Shown: piece after piece, positions 1 through 11,504 of the stretch | Layout: each line of letters begins with the position of its first letter | How positions within the stretch are numbered: the stretch's first letter is position 1 | From: Henckelia pumila | Taxonomy: Eukaryota > Streptophyta > Magnoliopsida > Lamiales > Gesneriaceae | DNA length: 64,000 nt | NCBI RefSeq assembly: GCF_033568475.1 | Contig: NC_133122.1 | Location: forward strand, 166,806,130 to 166,870,129 | Reading direction: 5' to 3' | The notes under the pieces: generated by a model | Seen by the model: only the letters and a program-made list of their open reading frames with translations | Databases searched by the model: none | Told to the model about the DNA's origin: nothing | Made by a program: the position numbers and the translations under genes

Positions 1-1001
1 ATCGATGATTATCGCATTTGCATTCATGTTGTTTATATGAATCTAAGATTTGATTTATGAGATGAAATGATCAGATTGATCAGAGTTTTAGATATATTTG
101 AATTGCATCATCTCATTCATATTAAGCCAAATTCCTTGGAGATTTGATGGCAGAATTGCCTTTATTTCAGCGGACGTTTGGGTCTATATTTGAGTGGCAT
201 AGGATGCAGAGTAGCTCTTATGGCCAGAATATTCTATATAGTTGCGCCAAAGTTCGTGGTTGAGAAGCCCAACACCCACCCCGATTGGGAGAGTAGGTGG
301 TGATGTTGTGTTTTTTTTCCCTTGGGATCCCTATAGTCAAGATTCAGAGTAAATTAGAGATTTGATAACCCTTATTTCATTGAGCATGCATTTCATTTGA
401 AGATCGTTCATTTGAGAATACTTATTAATTTGAGATTATTGTTTTGAAATGCTTAAATCCTTATATATGTTCCTGCCGTTCATACTGAGTTTTTTTCTCA
501 TAGGTTTTCTGTCTGTTGCTTTGTCTTGTGTGTGTGCATTAAAACAGGTGGTTCAGGGTTGAGCTTTAGAGGACCTTGAGGGCGATGGAATAGAGAGTAG
601 AAGTGGAGCTCAGTTTTAGCTTTCAAGTTTAACTTGTTTTGAAATGTTGAAGATTAGTATTTGTCAAACATTTTGTATTTTGTATCTAGTTTTTATAGTT
701 TTTGAAACCCCTTGGATTGTAGGATTTGACCATATATCAAGATTGCATTTTTCTGGGTTTTGAAGTTAGAAATTGAAAAAAAGGAAAGAAATCAGCAGCA
801 GCAGAATTTTTGCTAAGCCAGAAGTGCTTTTGGGCTTCAGATAGAGCGCAATAGTGCTCCAGATATGCGTACCTGAAGCACATCTGTGCTTACCTTGCGA
901 ATCAGAAGCACTTTTGCGCTTCTCCCCCTTAAAAATTTTTTTATCTTCCTTTCCCGGTTTAGTTTCTTGTCGTTTTATAGATCGAACCCGGGGCCTCCAC
1001 A
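1..1001 (+). repeat. 3' part of a Tekay-like LTR
   Basis: The stretch ends in GGCCTCCACA and resembles in layout the 3' half of the LTR at 57251-59281, which ends GGCCTCACA. Shared blocks include a 'TTGAGTGGC' stretch, a 'TTGGGATCCC' stretch and a 'GGTGG' transition. Near its 3' end (about 815-925) there are repeated AGAAGCAC / GTGCTTC / GCGCTTC words. The left end lies outside the window, so full LTR versus solo LTR cannot be told. At 1002 the minus-strand env-like sequence of the Sirevirus begins abruptly, so this LTR looks inserted there. The target duplication cannot be tested. Confidence 0.6.
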
Positions 1002-1560
1002 CTTTGATGGAGTAGACTCATTAGTAGACGAGGAATCATAAGACAATTCACTCTTAGCAGCAAAGGGTACGGGGATCGCAGAGTTTGGTTGAGCAGTAGA
1101 ACTTGATTTGCTCTTTGAACGAGCTTTCACCACAAAATCTTGGTCAACACTGTCATCACCTTAAGAGTACTCAGTATCAATCAACGAAGGCCGTGATGAA
1201 TGGACCTTGCCACGAAATCGATTTGTGACTGTGTAATATGAATTGTAACCAGCCTATATCTTCGACCGACAAGTTAGGGGTTTGGAAGGGAACACCTTGT
1301 TGAGTATAGACATATCCGACAGATTTTCAACATCCAAAGCGTTGGTGGGTTCTACTGGTGCAATGGAATCCAGAGGCACAGGTTCCTCAACTACTGGTAC
1401 AATAGCATGCTCGATCACAGGATGTGAGAAGAAGGTGTCGGCACATCCTCCTCAGCATCTAACTTGTGACCCATCTCTATGTGAATGTCGTGAGAATCAA
1501 ATTGCTTTCCTGCTATTGAATTTGCGAGAGTAAAAACAGATAGAAGATTAGGGCAGAAAG
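1002..1560 (-). pseudogene. Sirevirus env-like ORF remnant, broken
   Basis: Read on the minus strand, two broken frames give an acidic Pro/Val/Glu-rich stretch followed by a basic Lys/Ser-rich stretch with the words KARSKSKSSS and FAAKSELS. This is the composition of the extra open frame that many Sireviruses carry downstream of pol. It lies downstream of the RNase H end and in the same orientation as pol. At least one frameshift or stop interrupts it, and the foreign LTR ends it at 1001. The env-like label rests on position and composition only, since these frames are poorly conserved. It could also be a captured host fragment. Confidence 0.45.
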
Positions 1561-2529
1561 ACGAAAGACGAGAGATAGAAGAGAGAGGAAGGATATCAAG
1601 GGTAATAATTTATTACAAGAATAAAGACTCATCAAAAATATAATCCTGAACTCCTTCACTCCTAACGTTTGGCCGAATTACTGACCCCCTCACGGTAACA
1701 AAATCCCCCACGGTAAAAAAATCCAACTTCAATTAGGAAACAAAATTTCTGATTTTTGTAATAATCTTAGCCCAAATATTTTACAAACATTTCCCAAAAA
1801 TAAACTCCTCATCAAAATATAACTCCACTGAAACAAATTCAATCACAATCAAAAATTAAAATTTTAGTCGATAGGGAAAATCACTGAAATTTCATTTAGT
1901 TCGAGCGTCAAACCTTTAAGCAAGATATATTCACACAAAAATAAATATGCATGTCCTAAGTATGCCTAAAACAGAGTTTGACAAAAAAATAAAATGTAAT
2001 CACTTGCAAAAATTATGTTGACAAATGAAGTGTTATCGACAATGTTGGCAACATCTAGCAGCAACACTTCAAATTTTTTTATAAACAGACAACCATTATA
2101 TTTTTTACAAAAGTGGTAGCCTGCACACTAAAAGAAAGATCTTCAAAGGACCCCTTTAGGTATTTTTTTCTATTTTCTTCTGATTTTCAATCAAATTTGA
2201 TGATTGAGATGATTATTATTGACCAAATTTTATCAATTTGAGCTTCTAAATTTGCAAAATCACTTTTCACATGGGACAAGATCATGAAATACGCGAACAT
2301 CCCTCAACTACTCAGTGTTTTAGTCAAAGCTCTTAATTAATTAACCATTATTGGGCTGTAAAAACAATTTTTCATAATAATCCTGAGTGATGACTGGTCG
2401 ATAGTTCCAAAGTATCAAACATTTCACAAAACAGTATGAATGCATGAATGTAAAATGCCTAAAGATCATAAAAATGCACATGCATGTTTAGGTGTTGTCT
2501 TAGGTATTGGCAACACTCAAGACAACATC
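1561..2529. other. Non-coding spacer between Sirevirus pol and env-like frame
   Basis: About 1 kb of AT-rich DNA without a credible frame. It holds two copies (2031-2069 and 2491-2530) of a GTTG(T/C)C / GGCAACAT motif that recurs through the Sirevirus. The second copy sits immediately after the end of the RNase H coding sequence. Confidence 0.55.
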
Positions 2530-2539
2530 TGTACTCTGT

Positions 2540-5500
2540 CTATAATGAACACATACTGAGAGACTTTCTTAGATTGAAAAATCTCTTAAAATCCAAAGCT
2601 TTTGTGAATATATCAGCTAATTGATTGGTAGTTCCAACAAACTCAATAAAGATCATGCCTTTCTAGACCAAATCTCGAATGAAGTGATGCCTAATGTCAA
2701 TGTGTTTGGTTCGAGAGTGCTGTACTGGATTTTTTGAAATGTCAATGGAACTAGAATTATCATAGTACACTATGGGAGTTTTACTTTTAATTCCATAATC
2801 ATTCAACATTTGATTCATCCATAGGAGTTGTGAGCAGCAACTTCCAACAGCTACATATTATGATTCAAAAGTTGAAAGAGATACACAATTTTGTTTCTTA
2901 CTATACCAAGATACTAAGTTATTTCCCAAGTAGAAACAACCTCCCGTGGTTCTCTTTCTCTCATCTAGATCCCTAGCCAAATCAGCATCACTAAAGCCTA
3001 CCAAATTTGTGTTGGTTTCTTTAGTGTACCACAAACCCAAATCCAAAGTTCCTGCCACATATTTCAATATTCTTTTTACGGCCTTAAGATGTGTAACTTT
3101 TGGGTTAGATTGGTATCTAGCACACAAAAAAACACTAAACATGATATCAGGACTAGTAGCACTTAAATAAAGAAGACTTCCAATCATGCTTCTGTAGATG
3201 GTGTTGTCAACATCTTTGGCAACATCGTCCCTCGACAGTTTTTCACTAGACCCCATAGGTGTGCGCATGTGTTTAGTGTTGTCATTCAAAAACTTTTTCA
3301 CCAAATTTCTAGCATATTTACTCTGACATAAAAATATACCATCATGAATTTTTTTGGCTTACAATTCCAAGAAATAATTCAATTCACCAACCATACTCAT
3401 CTCAAAAGTAGAAGACATGCACTTCACAAACTCATCAACAATTTTTTCACAAGAAGCACAAAAGATTATGTTATCTACATAAACTTGGCAAATAAGAATA
3501 TTACCTTGAGACTTTGGCACAAACAAAGTCTTATCAACCTCACCTCTTTTGAAACCAAGGTTGAGCAAGTATTTGGTTAATCTTTCATACCATGCATGCG
3601 ATGCTTTCTTCAATCCATACAATGCCTTTTTTCAACTTATTCACATGATCAAGATGTTGTGGATCCTCAAACCCTTTGGGTTGTTTCACATATACCTTTT
3701 CATTCAAGATCCCATTAAAAAAGGCACTTTTTACATCCATTTAAAAAAATTTCATTCTCATGTGACATGAAATAACAAGAAAAAGTCGGACATGCTCAAT
3801 GCTGGCTACAGGAGAAAAGTTTTCATCAAAATCCACCCCCTCAACCTGTGTATACCCTTGAGCCACCAACCTTTATTTGTTTCTTATGATGTTTCCTAAT
3901 TCATCAGTTTTATTTTTGAAAATTCATTTTGTTCCTATAACATTAACATGATCAGGACATGGTACCAAGTACCAAACATCATTCCTAACAAACTGTTCTA
4001 ACTCTTCATGCATAGCATTGACCCAAAATTCATCTTTCAAAGATTCTACTACATTTTTGGGTTCAATGTTTGTGATAAAACACGAAAATCTTACCTGTGA
4101 GAACTTGGAGCTCATGCAAATTAGTCCAGCCATCTTCCTATAATCCACCTTTTATTTTCTTTGGGTTTTCATATCTCCATGTATATCTCTAATGACCTAT
4201 GAGGTTGGGTGGTTCTTCTAAATTTTTCTAGGAATATTCTTACCAACTTCATTTTCCTCAGTGTCCTCATCCTCATTATCATCAGTGGACTATTCAATTT
4301 TTGTTTCTAGAGATTTTGATGAGGATGTTTTCACAGGTGTTGTAACACCTTAGACAACATCTGAATTTCAAAAAATTTCAAGCAGATCATCAACTTCATC
4401 TTCGAGTGTTTTCTTCTTTACATCTGCAAAGTCATCAAAAAAAAATATTAATAGACTCAAAAATTGTTCTAGTTCTTAATTTAAACATCATGTAAGCTCG
4501 ACTATTCGAAGCATAACCTAAGAACATATTTTTATCAATCTTTGCATTAAACTTAGCAAGATGATCTCTATCATTCAAAACATAACATAAACAGCCAAAA
4601 ACATTAAAGTACTTAAGGTTTGGCCTTTTTTCCATGAGTATTTCATAGGATTTCATAGTAGTATCATTCCTCAAGTATTTTCTATTTGAGATGTGACATG
4701 CTATGTTTAGGGCTTCTGCCCAAAAATGTTTTGAAATATTTTTAGAACTTAACATTACTCTAGCCATCTCTTGCAAAGTTCTATTCTTTTTTTCAGAAAT
4801 TCCATTTTTTGTGGAGTTTTAGGAGTAGAGAATTCATGAGAAATACCTTTATTGTCGTACAAATTTTCAAAGGAAGAGTTTTCGAACTATTTACCATGAT
4901 CCGTGCGAATTTGACTACCTTCAGGTTCTATAGATTAACAATCCTTGTGAAAAATTTCTTAAAAGCATCAAACATATCTGATTTTTCTCTCAAAAAACTT
5001 ACCCAAGTATATCTTGAAAAATTATCAACACAAACGAAAGAGTATTTCTTACCTCCGAAGCTTTCAACATCCATTGAACTCATTAAGTCCATATGAATAA
5101 GCTCAAGACAACATGTTGTCTCATATGTTGGCAACATCTGGTCCGACACCCTGCTCTACTTCCCTTTTTGACATGCTTCACACACAAATGAAATTCGAAA
5201 TTTTAAATAAATTAGACATATCTCTAACAACATCAAGCTTACTTAAGTTCTTCAAGTTCTTGAAATTAGCATGACCCAACTTTTGATGTCATAGGTCAAA
5301 CTCAGTCACTTTTTATATGCCTAAAAGCCATCTCTTCTCCAAGTTGATAACAATTATCAGATGACCTTGTACCTGTCATTACACACACGTTAGAACTATC
5401 AAAAACTTTGCATAATTTATTATCAAACTACACATGCAAGTTATCATCATAAAGCTGGCTAATGCTTATTATATTTGCAGTTAGTCCTTCAACATTGAGC

Positions 5501-5665
5501 ACGTTGCGAAGCTTAGGTATACCAGCAACATTCAGTGTGCCTTTTCCTACGATATTTCCCTTTGAACCTCCTCCATAAAATACTTTCCCACTATTTTGTT
5601 CAACATAAACTGTGAGAAACTTAATAGAACCTGTCATACGACGTGAGCTTCCACTATCAAAGTAT
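2540..5665 (-). pseudogene. Sirevirus pol: protease, integrase, reverse transcriptase, RNase H, broken
   Basis: Minus-strand pieces follow in copia order. Protease is marked by FDSGSSRRMTG near 5635-5665. Next come the GAG-pre-integrase region, the integrase core with CVDNFSRYTWVSFLREKSD (5149-4928), the integrase C-terminal part with YFNVFGCLCYVL (4776-4435), reverse transcriptase (about 4150-3359), and RNase H (3304 to about 2560) with GFSDADLARDLDERKRT and the late HSRTKHIDIRHHFIRD segment. Several stops and frameshifts separate the pieces. The RT catalytic YVDD box reads YVDN (in the 3622-3359 piece), so the copy is dead by point mutation as well as by frame loss. Copia order with integrase before RT makes the family certain. 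The Sirevirus lineage is inferred from the double zinc-knuckle gag and the env-like frame. Confidence 0.85.
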
Positions 5666-6971
5666 TAGCACCTGAAACATTAGTTCTCAAAGCAGTATAG
5701 ATCATATAACAATGAATATCAGACTTTGGTATCCAAACCTTTCTTACAATAAATTTGTTCCTGAAAATGTTATTGGAGATGTTGGGTAACATCTTAGACA
5801 ACACCTTAGATGCAGATGTCTGTTTGTAGTCTTCCTTCAACTTAAAACAAAAAGGTTTGATATGACCATGTCTATGACAGTTGTGACAGAAAAACTTAAG
5901 TTTTCTTCCAGGAATTTTAGGAATAGTATGTTGTGGCTTTGATTTAGGTAGATCGGTTGACGTGGCCTTTTTGGTTGAGCTCACTGTACAGCTACTTTCC
6001 TTGACAAACACTGGAGTTTTTGAAGTTTCACCAACTTTAAACTTACTGTTTTCAAAGCCTAATATTGCCTTACCATATCTTCCCATCGTGAGCAAATAAT
6101 CAAGCTTGTTTGTGCTTGAGTTGAACTTGGCCAGTGTGGCCTTAGCTTCACCGAGTTCTTCTTTTACCTGAAACTTCAAGTCAGTATTTTCTTTTGAAAG
6201 AATAATATTCGTCTTATTTCTTTCAATCCAGTCAGCATACAACTCTTTATATAGAATACACACATCTTCCATAGAAATTTTTTCATCACCTGCATCAGAA
6301 TTACACACATTATTAGAAGTAGAAGAAGTCAAACATACTGAATTTTTGGAGATGTTGAGGTGAGGTGTGGCAACACCTGCAGAAACACCTAAGGGATTGA
6401 CTTGAAACATATTCTTGCTTTACAACAAAGCTGATAGGGTTGTGTGACTTTCTTCATCATCATGTTCTTCGTCTTCTTCAGATTCTTCATAACTCAAGGA
6501 TGTGTTCATCCCTTTCCGAAGTTTATTTGCACACTCATTTGCATAATGCCCATAATCTTGACATGCATGACACTGTACCATGTCAATCTTCTTTGAAGTA
6601 TGCTTTTTCTTCCCTTCTAGAATAATTCTAGGCTTCTGAGGATCAGGAAGCTTTCTTGGTGCTTGATCAGGCCTGTCGATTCTCAAAGGTTTTTTAATAG
6701 AAACATTGGAGCTTTAAGTTTCTGATTAGTCTTCTTTGTCTCCCTTATCTTTTTCAGATAATCACTAAATTTTTTAGTGATGAGTAAGATTGATTCGTCT
6801 GCCAGATCTGACTGAAATACTTCTTGGCCTAATTGAACAAAATCCTTGTATGTGTCGTTTGAGACTTGAAAGACTATAGACTTTCCTTTGTCTTTCTTTT
6901 GTTCCATAGAGTTTATTTCAAACACTTGAAGAATGCTTATAAGTTCAGTAAACTTCATCTTTGAAGTGTCT
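5666..6971 (-). pseudogene. Sirevirus gag, C-terminal half with two zinc knuckles
   Basis: The minus-strand frame begins at the CACTA insertion point. A short helical stretch (6958-6683) is followed, after a frameshift, by a CCHC knuckle CHACQDYGHYANEC (about 6590) and an acidic EESEEDEEHDDEE patch. After a stop near 6420 a Lys/Ser-rich stretch carries a second knuckle CHNCHRHGHIKPFC (about 5880). Two separated knuckles in a long gag are usual for Sireviruses. The reading frame at 6971 is continuous with the gag N-terminal half at 28799 once the CACTA element and one copy of its TTC duplication are discounted, so the two halves are one gene. Confidence 0.8.
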
Positions 6972-7004
6972 TTCCACTACAAGAATATTTGGATTCAACA
7001 AAAC

Positions 7005-7200
7005 TTAATAAACAACAAAAAACCCTTGTATTTTTCTCTTTAACAACGGTTTTATTGAAAACTGTTGTCATAAGTCATAAAACCCGCTCATAAACAACTG
7101 TTTATGTGCATTTTTTTTAAGCTATACAACTACAGTTTTTTTAAAAAAAATACAACGTTTTTTTAAAACCGTTGTCTATGAGCGGATTTATTTTTAGTAT
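7005..7200. repeat. CACTA 1 left subterminal repeats
   Basis: Direct and inverted copies of AACGGTTTT, AACCGTTGTC and relatives, spaced 30-60 bp, with runs of T or A in the loops. Arrays like this bind the CACTA-family TnpA-type protein in studied elements. Binding here is inferred. Confidence 0.7.
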
Positions 7201-7923
7201 ATGACAATGTTACCGTCAAACCCTTGTGTTTCCTTCTTATTTTTTTTAAGGAACTTAAGCAATTATTCCTCTCTCCTCTCACAGCTTCCTCTCACGATTC
7301 CTCCAAAACCCAACCCTAGCCGCCCGCCCACTTCTTTCCGCCGATTTGCTGCCAATGAAGTCGGAAATCTGCTATTGGAGCAAGGATTAGGTTAGATCTT
7401 GTCCTAAGGTTTGTTTTGATGACAATATAGCAAGGAATCGCGACGTGAAGATTCGAAGTCATCGCTCTGTTCAACCATAGTTTCGCATGTAGTTGTTTTT
7501 TCATATTTTTTTTCATTTTTTTCTTTTCGATTCTGAGTAAATTGGTTGTGTGTGTGAAACATGTTTTCTTTATTTATTTGTGGTTTCTGCTGTTAACACT
7601 TGTGTTTTTTAATCGCATGATGTGTCGTTCTTTCTGCCTCTATCCCACAATAACAAAGGGAGGGGAAACGAGTACTTTTTTCAGGTGTCTTAGTCCTTCT
7701 CAGTTTTATCTTAATAAATATGAAAAAATTCCCAAATCTCATAATACATTATAAATAAGATCTGTGATTACTGTCGCTTCATTGATCAATTAAGCACCTT
7801 CTTCTTGTTCTTCCGTGCGTTTTCTCAAATAAATTCCAATTATAAAGAAGAGGGTTTGGCTGGATTCAATAGTGGGCCGAGAGGAAAATTTTCAAGGATA
7901 ATTACACTTTGTTAATTTTCAGA

Positions 7924-7995
7924 ATTCTTGCTGGATATAGCTTTACAAAGCCCATACCGAGTGAATTGGGAAATCTTTCCGAGCTTACTTTTCTA
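7924..7995 (+). pseudogene. Captured LRR receptor-kinase exon fragment
   Basis: One plus-strand frame, directly after a TTTTCAG acceptor-like sequence, reads an LRR consensus with the words KPIPSELGNL and SELTFL, then meets a stop (TAA at 7996). The pattern ILAGxSF..PIPSELGNL.ELTFL fits the extracellular LRRs of the plant receptor-kinase group that includes HPCA1 (At5g49760-like). Only 24 codons are recognisable, so the exact gene is uncertain. It lies inside CACTA 1, 950 bp from its left end, and has no kinase domain nearby. Its acceptor site shows it was taken as genomic DNA. Confidence 0.6.
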
Positions 7996-9233
7996 TAAGA
8001 ACATCTGATTAATCATCCTTCATAATGATATAAATTTCATGTTGGTAAATGATATTTTTCTTCTTATTCACAATTTATTTTTAGTTATCAATACTCTGAA
8101 GGCTATATTGGATGTATCGAAATGGAGACTTAGATTACAAGTTCAGATTAGCAATTGAATACATGTGTTTAAATTAGTCTATCAACTATTTGCTTATTCA
8201 TAATTCTTGTTGGCCGATGCTTGTAGCTTGCACTATGTGTGGAAATTGGGCTTCCGAAGATGATTCCTTCTTCTTCTTTTTTTTGGTCAAGTGAGTATTT
8301 TTTATGTTGCATAGTCTACATCAAAGATTAAGTTTGGTAAATGCCTTCATCTAGATTTTCTGTTTTCTTATATTGTATTAATGATTTTTCCCAAAAGTAT
8401 TCCTCAAGATATTGTTTATGACCTTGTGGAGATCATCATTTTGTTGCAGTATATATGTTCATGGAATCTGGAGAAATAAACATCCCATTTTCGTGCACTA
8501 TGTTGTCGTAATATCAGTAGAAATTGTGTGGGAAAATGTAGCTCTTTTGACTGTAGCTGGTGCATAAAAAAATTGCCCCCTAAACACTTAGTTAAGTTGT
8601 CGAGTTGATCGCTCTAAACTCGGGGTAGGATCCTCATGGTACGTATTTAAAAGAGAAAGTTTCTTGAGAACTAGCTGTTGGGTTTGAGGGCTTATTTTAC
8701 TGTTCAAAAACACATGCAGGATCAACACTCCATATCCTATTCAATGGGGTCAACCCAGTCTGCATGTTGGGGAGGATATTATTGCACTAGCATAGCTTTT
8801 GTCGCTCTTGTTGAGGTTCAATTCTATTATTCCCAAACTTTTGTGATCAGTAAAATTCACTTAACTTCCCTTAAAAATACATAAAAGATTTTTTCCTTCA
8901 ATGTGGTTGTTTATGTTGTTACCTTTTCGAGTGTGGGCCGGGAGTTCTTTTCTTAAGTTGATTTGAGGTTGGATTTTTCTTGGGTTGATATCTGTGATGC
9001 CATAGGTTAGGGTTCTTGCGTTAGATTTTTAAATAGTGTTTTCGTTTTTGCTCTTGCATAGTTTTGAGGATTTGATGCGAATTTAAATTATGTGAAATGA
9101 TCATTATGTGCCAAAGAATCTTTTCCTTGTTATATCCATTATCAAGGATCTTGAAATATATGTTCTTTTTTATTTTTGGGTATAAGTTTTAATTTAGCTA
9201 ACATATAGCTTTTGCGATTAGAATAGGTTTTGG
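7996..9233. other. CACTA 1 interior, no recognisable gene
   Basis: AT-rich sequence with intron-like T-rich tracts and several possible splice sites (for example a TTGTTGCAG near 8440). It may hold further degraded exons of the captured genes, but no frame here gives a family I recognise. Confidence 0.5.
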
Positions 9234-9427
9234 GGCAATGATTTTTTCAAACAAGATTGGAGGAGCAGAGGGAAGATCCAGTTATTTCAATATATACTCA
9301 TCAAATGGATATTTTGTTTTCTTATTGGAGTTATAGTCGGTCTGCTTGGGTTCTTCAGCAACCTTGCTGTAGAAAATATAATGAGAATCAAGTTTTTCGT
9401 TACCTCGAACATGATATTGGCCAGAAA
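9234..9427 (+). pseudogene. Captured CLC-type anion channel exon fragment
   Basis: The plus-strand frame reads GNDFFKQDWRSRGKIQLFQY, then a hydrophobic helix with CFLIGVIVGLLGFFSNLAVEN, then KFFVTSNM. This is the conserved cytosolic lead-in and first membrane helix of plant CLC chloride/nitrate channels, closest in my recollection to the CLC-c/CLC-g group. There is no internal stop. The fragment ends at an intact donor, AAA|GTAAGA, at 9428. The rest of the channel is absent, so no transporter can be made. It lies in CACTA 1, 200 bp left of the nested LTR element. Confidence 0.75.
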
Positions 9428-9626
9428 GTAAGAATCTCGGTGCTTTTAACAATTTAAGTATGATGTTGTAAATAAAGTTTGAATCTTGTTACTTATGTTT
9501 GCATAAAGATTTTATACAAAGTTTTGGTTTATCCAATAATATAGATTTCAGAATGATATTTTGCTTCATGTGAATTGATAAAAAAATCAACTTCATTGTT
9601 GCTATTTGCTTTGTTTAGCTTGTAGA

Positions 9627-10979
9627 TGTAGCGATCCTACCCAGATCCACTACCTAATCAGAGTTAAAAGAATAATTAAGCATGCATTAAATAAATTGTT
9701 GCCGAAAACTTAAATAAAATAGATTGGCAGAATACAGCCGGCTAAATAAACCAATATACAATCGAATTACAAATAATCCTAAGGGTAGAGACTTACAGCT
9801 AATCCTGTTGTCTTTAAGGTCATTGGCTACTCCAAGCTCCTAGTGCTCAATCTTGCACCTATACCTGCCCCGTCGAATGGGGTGTCCAGATGCACAGAAA
9901 ATACTGGACGTGAGCTCTAGGCTCAATACGAAAGCACGGATAAATATACAAATATGATGCATGCAAATGACAGTGTATCCATATCAGAGATAACTGTATA
10001 CAAACTGCTCAGACTGGCGCCTGAGACATGAGCTCGTCACATCGGGGTCGCTAACAACTATGCCCGACCACTCACTCCCGAATCTCGGACGCGGACCAAG
10101 GAATCCTCTAGATACCAGTACCTAAGGGTACTCGGCATCAAAACGTCCAAACAGGGCTGAGCAACCCTAAATGGCTCATCTCAAAAGATGTACAGACACA
10201 ATATGATATGTACATGCCGCATAATAATATCCATGCAATCACATGCAAACACATAAATGCAACATATAAGCTTGCATACCCGCTAGAAATCTCAGTCAGT
10301 ACTTACGTACCTTACAACAGGCAGTCCTAGTAGTCCAACTCTAGGTTTCAAGCCTAGCATCAACTCTACAATGCAAATACTCATGCATCATTCATTAAGC
10401 TCTAAAAGCCTTAACTAAGCTATTACATATTCCTAAATATTTTTAGGAAGCCAAAGCTATACCTGCGTCTTTCATCAGCCCTTTGCTGCCGCTTTTCTCA
10501 AAACTAGGCCACAGCTCCGCTACGACGCCGGGATCGCTCCGCTACTTCCGAATTCCCAATAGGACGTCTAGAATTCCCTAGATATAAGTTAGAAGGCTAA
10601 GGAATTGAGAGAGGAGGAATTTGGTGCGCTCAAAATGAAATCTCGGCACCTCTATTTATAGACGGAGTTCAGAGCCTCCGATCCTGACTTCGGATCCTCC
10701 GATCCAGTTCGGATACTCCGTTCCCGACTTCGGATCCTCCGAAGTCCCATCAGTGACGTCACCAATGATGAATTTCTCTCGGACAGCTGGCCATGCAAGT
10801 TCGGACCCTCCGATCCGGTTCGGATCCTCCGAACCTTCCCAGCCATTTTGAGTGTCCTGGATTCATTTTTGGACTCCGTTAATCTATTTGGAATTTTCTT
10901 AATCATGTTTTACTTAATACCAACATGATTCGATGATTAATTACTGATTAAACGTTAATTCTGGATACGGGTCACTACA
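9627..10979 (-). repeat. Left (3') LTR of the LARD-like element
   Basis: Begins TGTAGCGATCC, ends GGGTCACTACA. Minus-strand TATA box TCTATAAATAGA at 10651-10662. Just upstream of it on the minus strand (10665-10855) is an array of TCGGATCCTCCGA-type palindromes. A CTCAGTCAGTACTTACGTACC block (10291-10311) is shared with the other LTR and, in diverged form, with the Tekay LTRs at 11635 and 17581. Confidence 0.75.
10651..10662 (-). promoter_or_regulatory. TATA box of the LARD-like LTR
   Basis: TCTATAAATAGA on the minus strand, immediately downstream of the TCCGATCC array and within the LTR, where the U3/R border is expected. Confidence 0.6.
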
Positions 10980-10995
10980 TTTTCCCCCCCTTAAA

Positions 10996-11015
10996 AGATT
11001 TCGTCCTCGAAATCT
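10996..11015. repeat. Perfect hairpin beside the polypurine tract
   Basis: AGATTTCG / CGAAATCT arms of 8 bp around a TCCT loop, next to the CCCCCCCTTAAA tract that follows the LTR. Equivalent inverted repeats occur at the same place in the two chromoviruses of this window (12984-12999 imperfect, 39208-39225 perfect). In the element at 37344-45893 it lies in the coding tail as codons for NFEDEI. Confidence 0.75.
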
Positions 11016-11279
11016 AGGGTAAAATCTCGAGAATGTAATTAAAGATCCTTACTTGCGCGTCTGGTCGAATAGCTTCTGACACACTCAGACTCTTGAAAAA
11101 ATTCCTGCGGGCTCCATTAATGTTGAACCGCATTAGCATTCTCCCAATTGAAAATTTACTGCGCTGCTTGTCGACAATCGAACTTCTCTGGAACTAATGT
11201 ATCTCAACACCGATACATCTTCCATTTTGACCACGATCTCACTGATCACGATGGATACAAACATCCTCTTGATCGAGAT

Positions 11280-11504
11280 CATCGTCCCAAGGAAAATCTT
11301 AGACTGACGAAGACCAAATCATAACCTGACTGGCTTACGACATCCGTCGAATCACCTTATGCATCGAGAGATTTTGGAACCATCGTCCCAAGGAAAATCT
11401 TAGACTGACGAAGACCAAGTCATAACCTGACTGGCTTACGACATCCGTCGAATCACCAAACTAAATCTAACCTTCCGATGGTTCCAAAATCTCTCGATGC
11501 ATAA
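11280..11504. repeat. 77-bp direct repeat interleaved with a 29-bp perfect inverted repeat
   Basis: Positions 11280-11356 and 11381-11457 are the same 77 bp with one difference seen. Positions 11357-11385 and 11476-11504 are exact reverse complements over 29 bp. The four blocks alternate, so the segment can fold into a hairpin that encloses the second direct copy. It lies in the non-coding interior of the LARD-like element. No gene is involved. Confidence 0.85.

Noticed and set aside
7542..7754. Plus-strand frame of 70 codons with hydrophobic start
   Set aside because: No motif. Composition follows T-rich intron-like DNA of CACTA 1.
9257..9457. Open frame of 66 codons starting at ATG 9257
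   Set aside because: Wrong phase: the CLC-like protein is read in the frame of 9234, ending at the donor at 9428.
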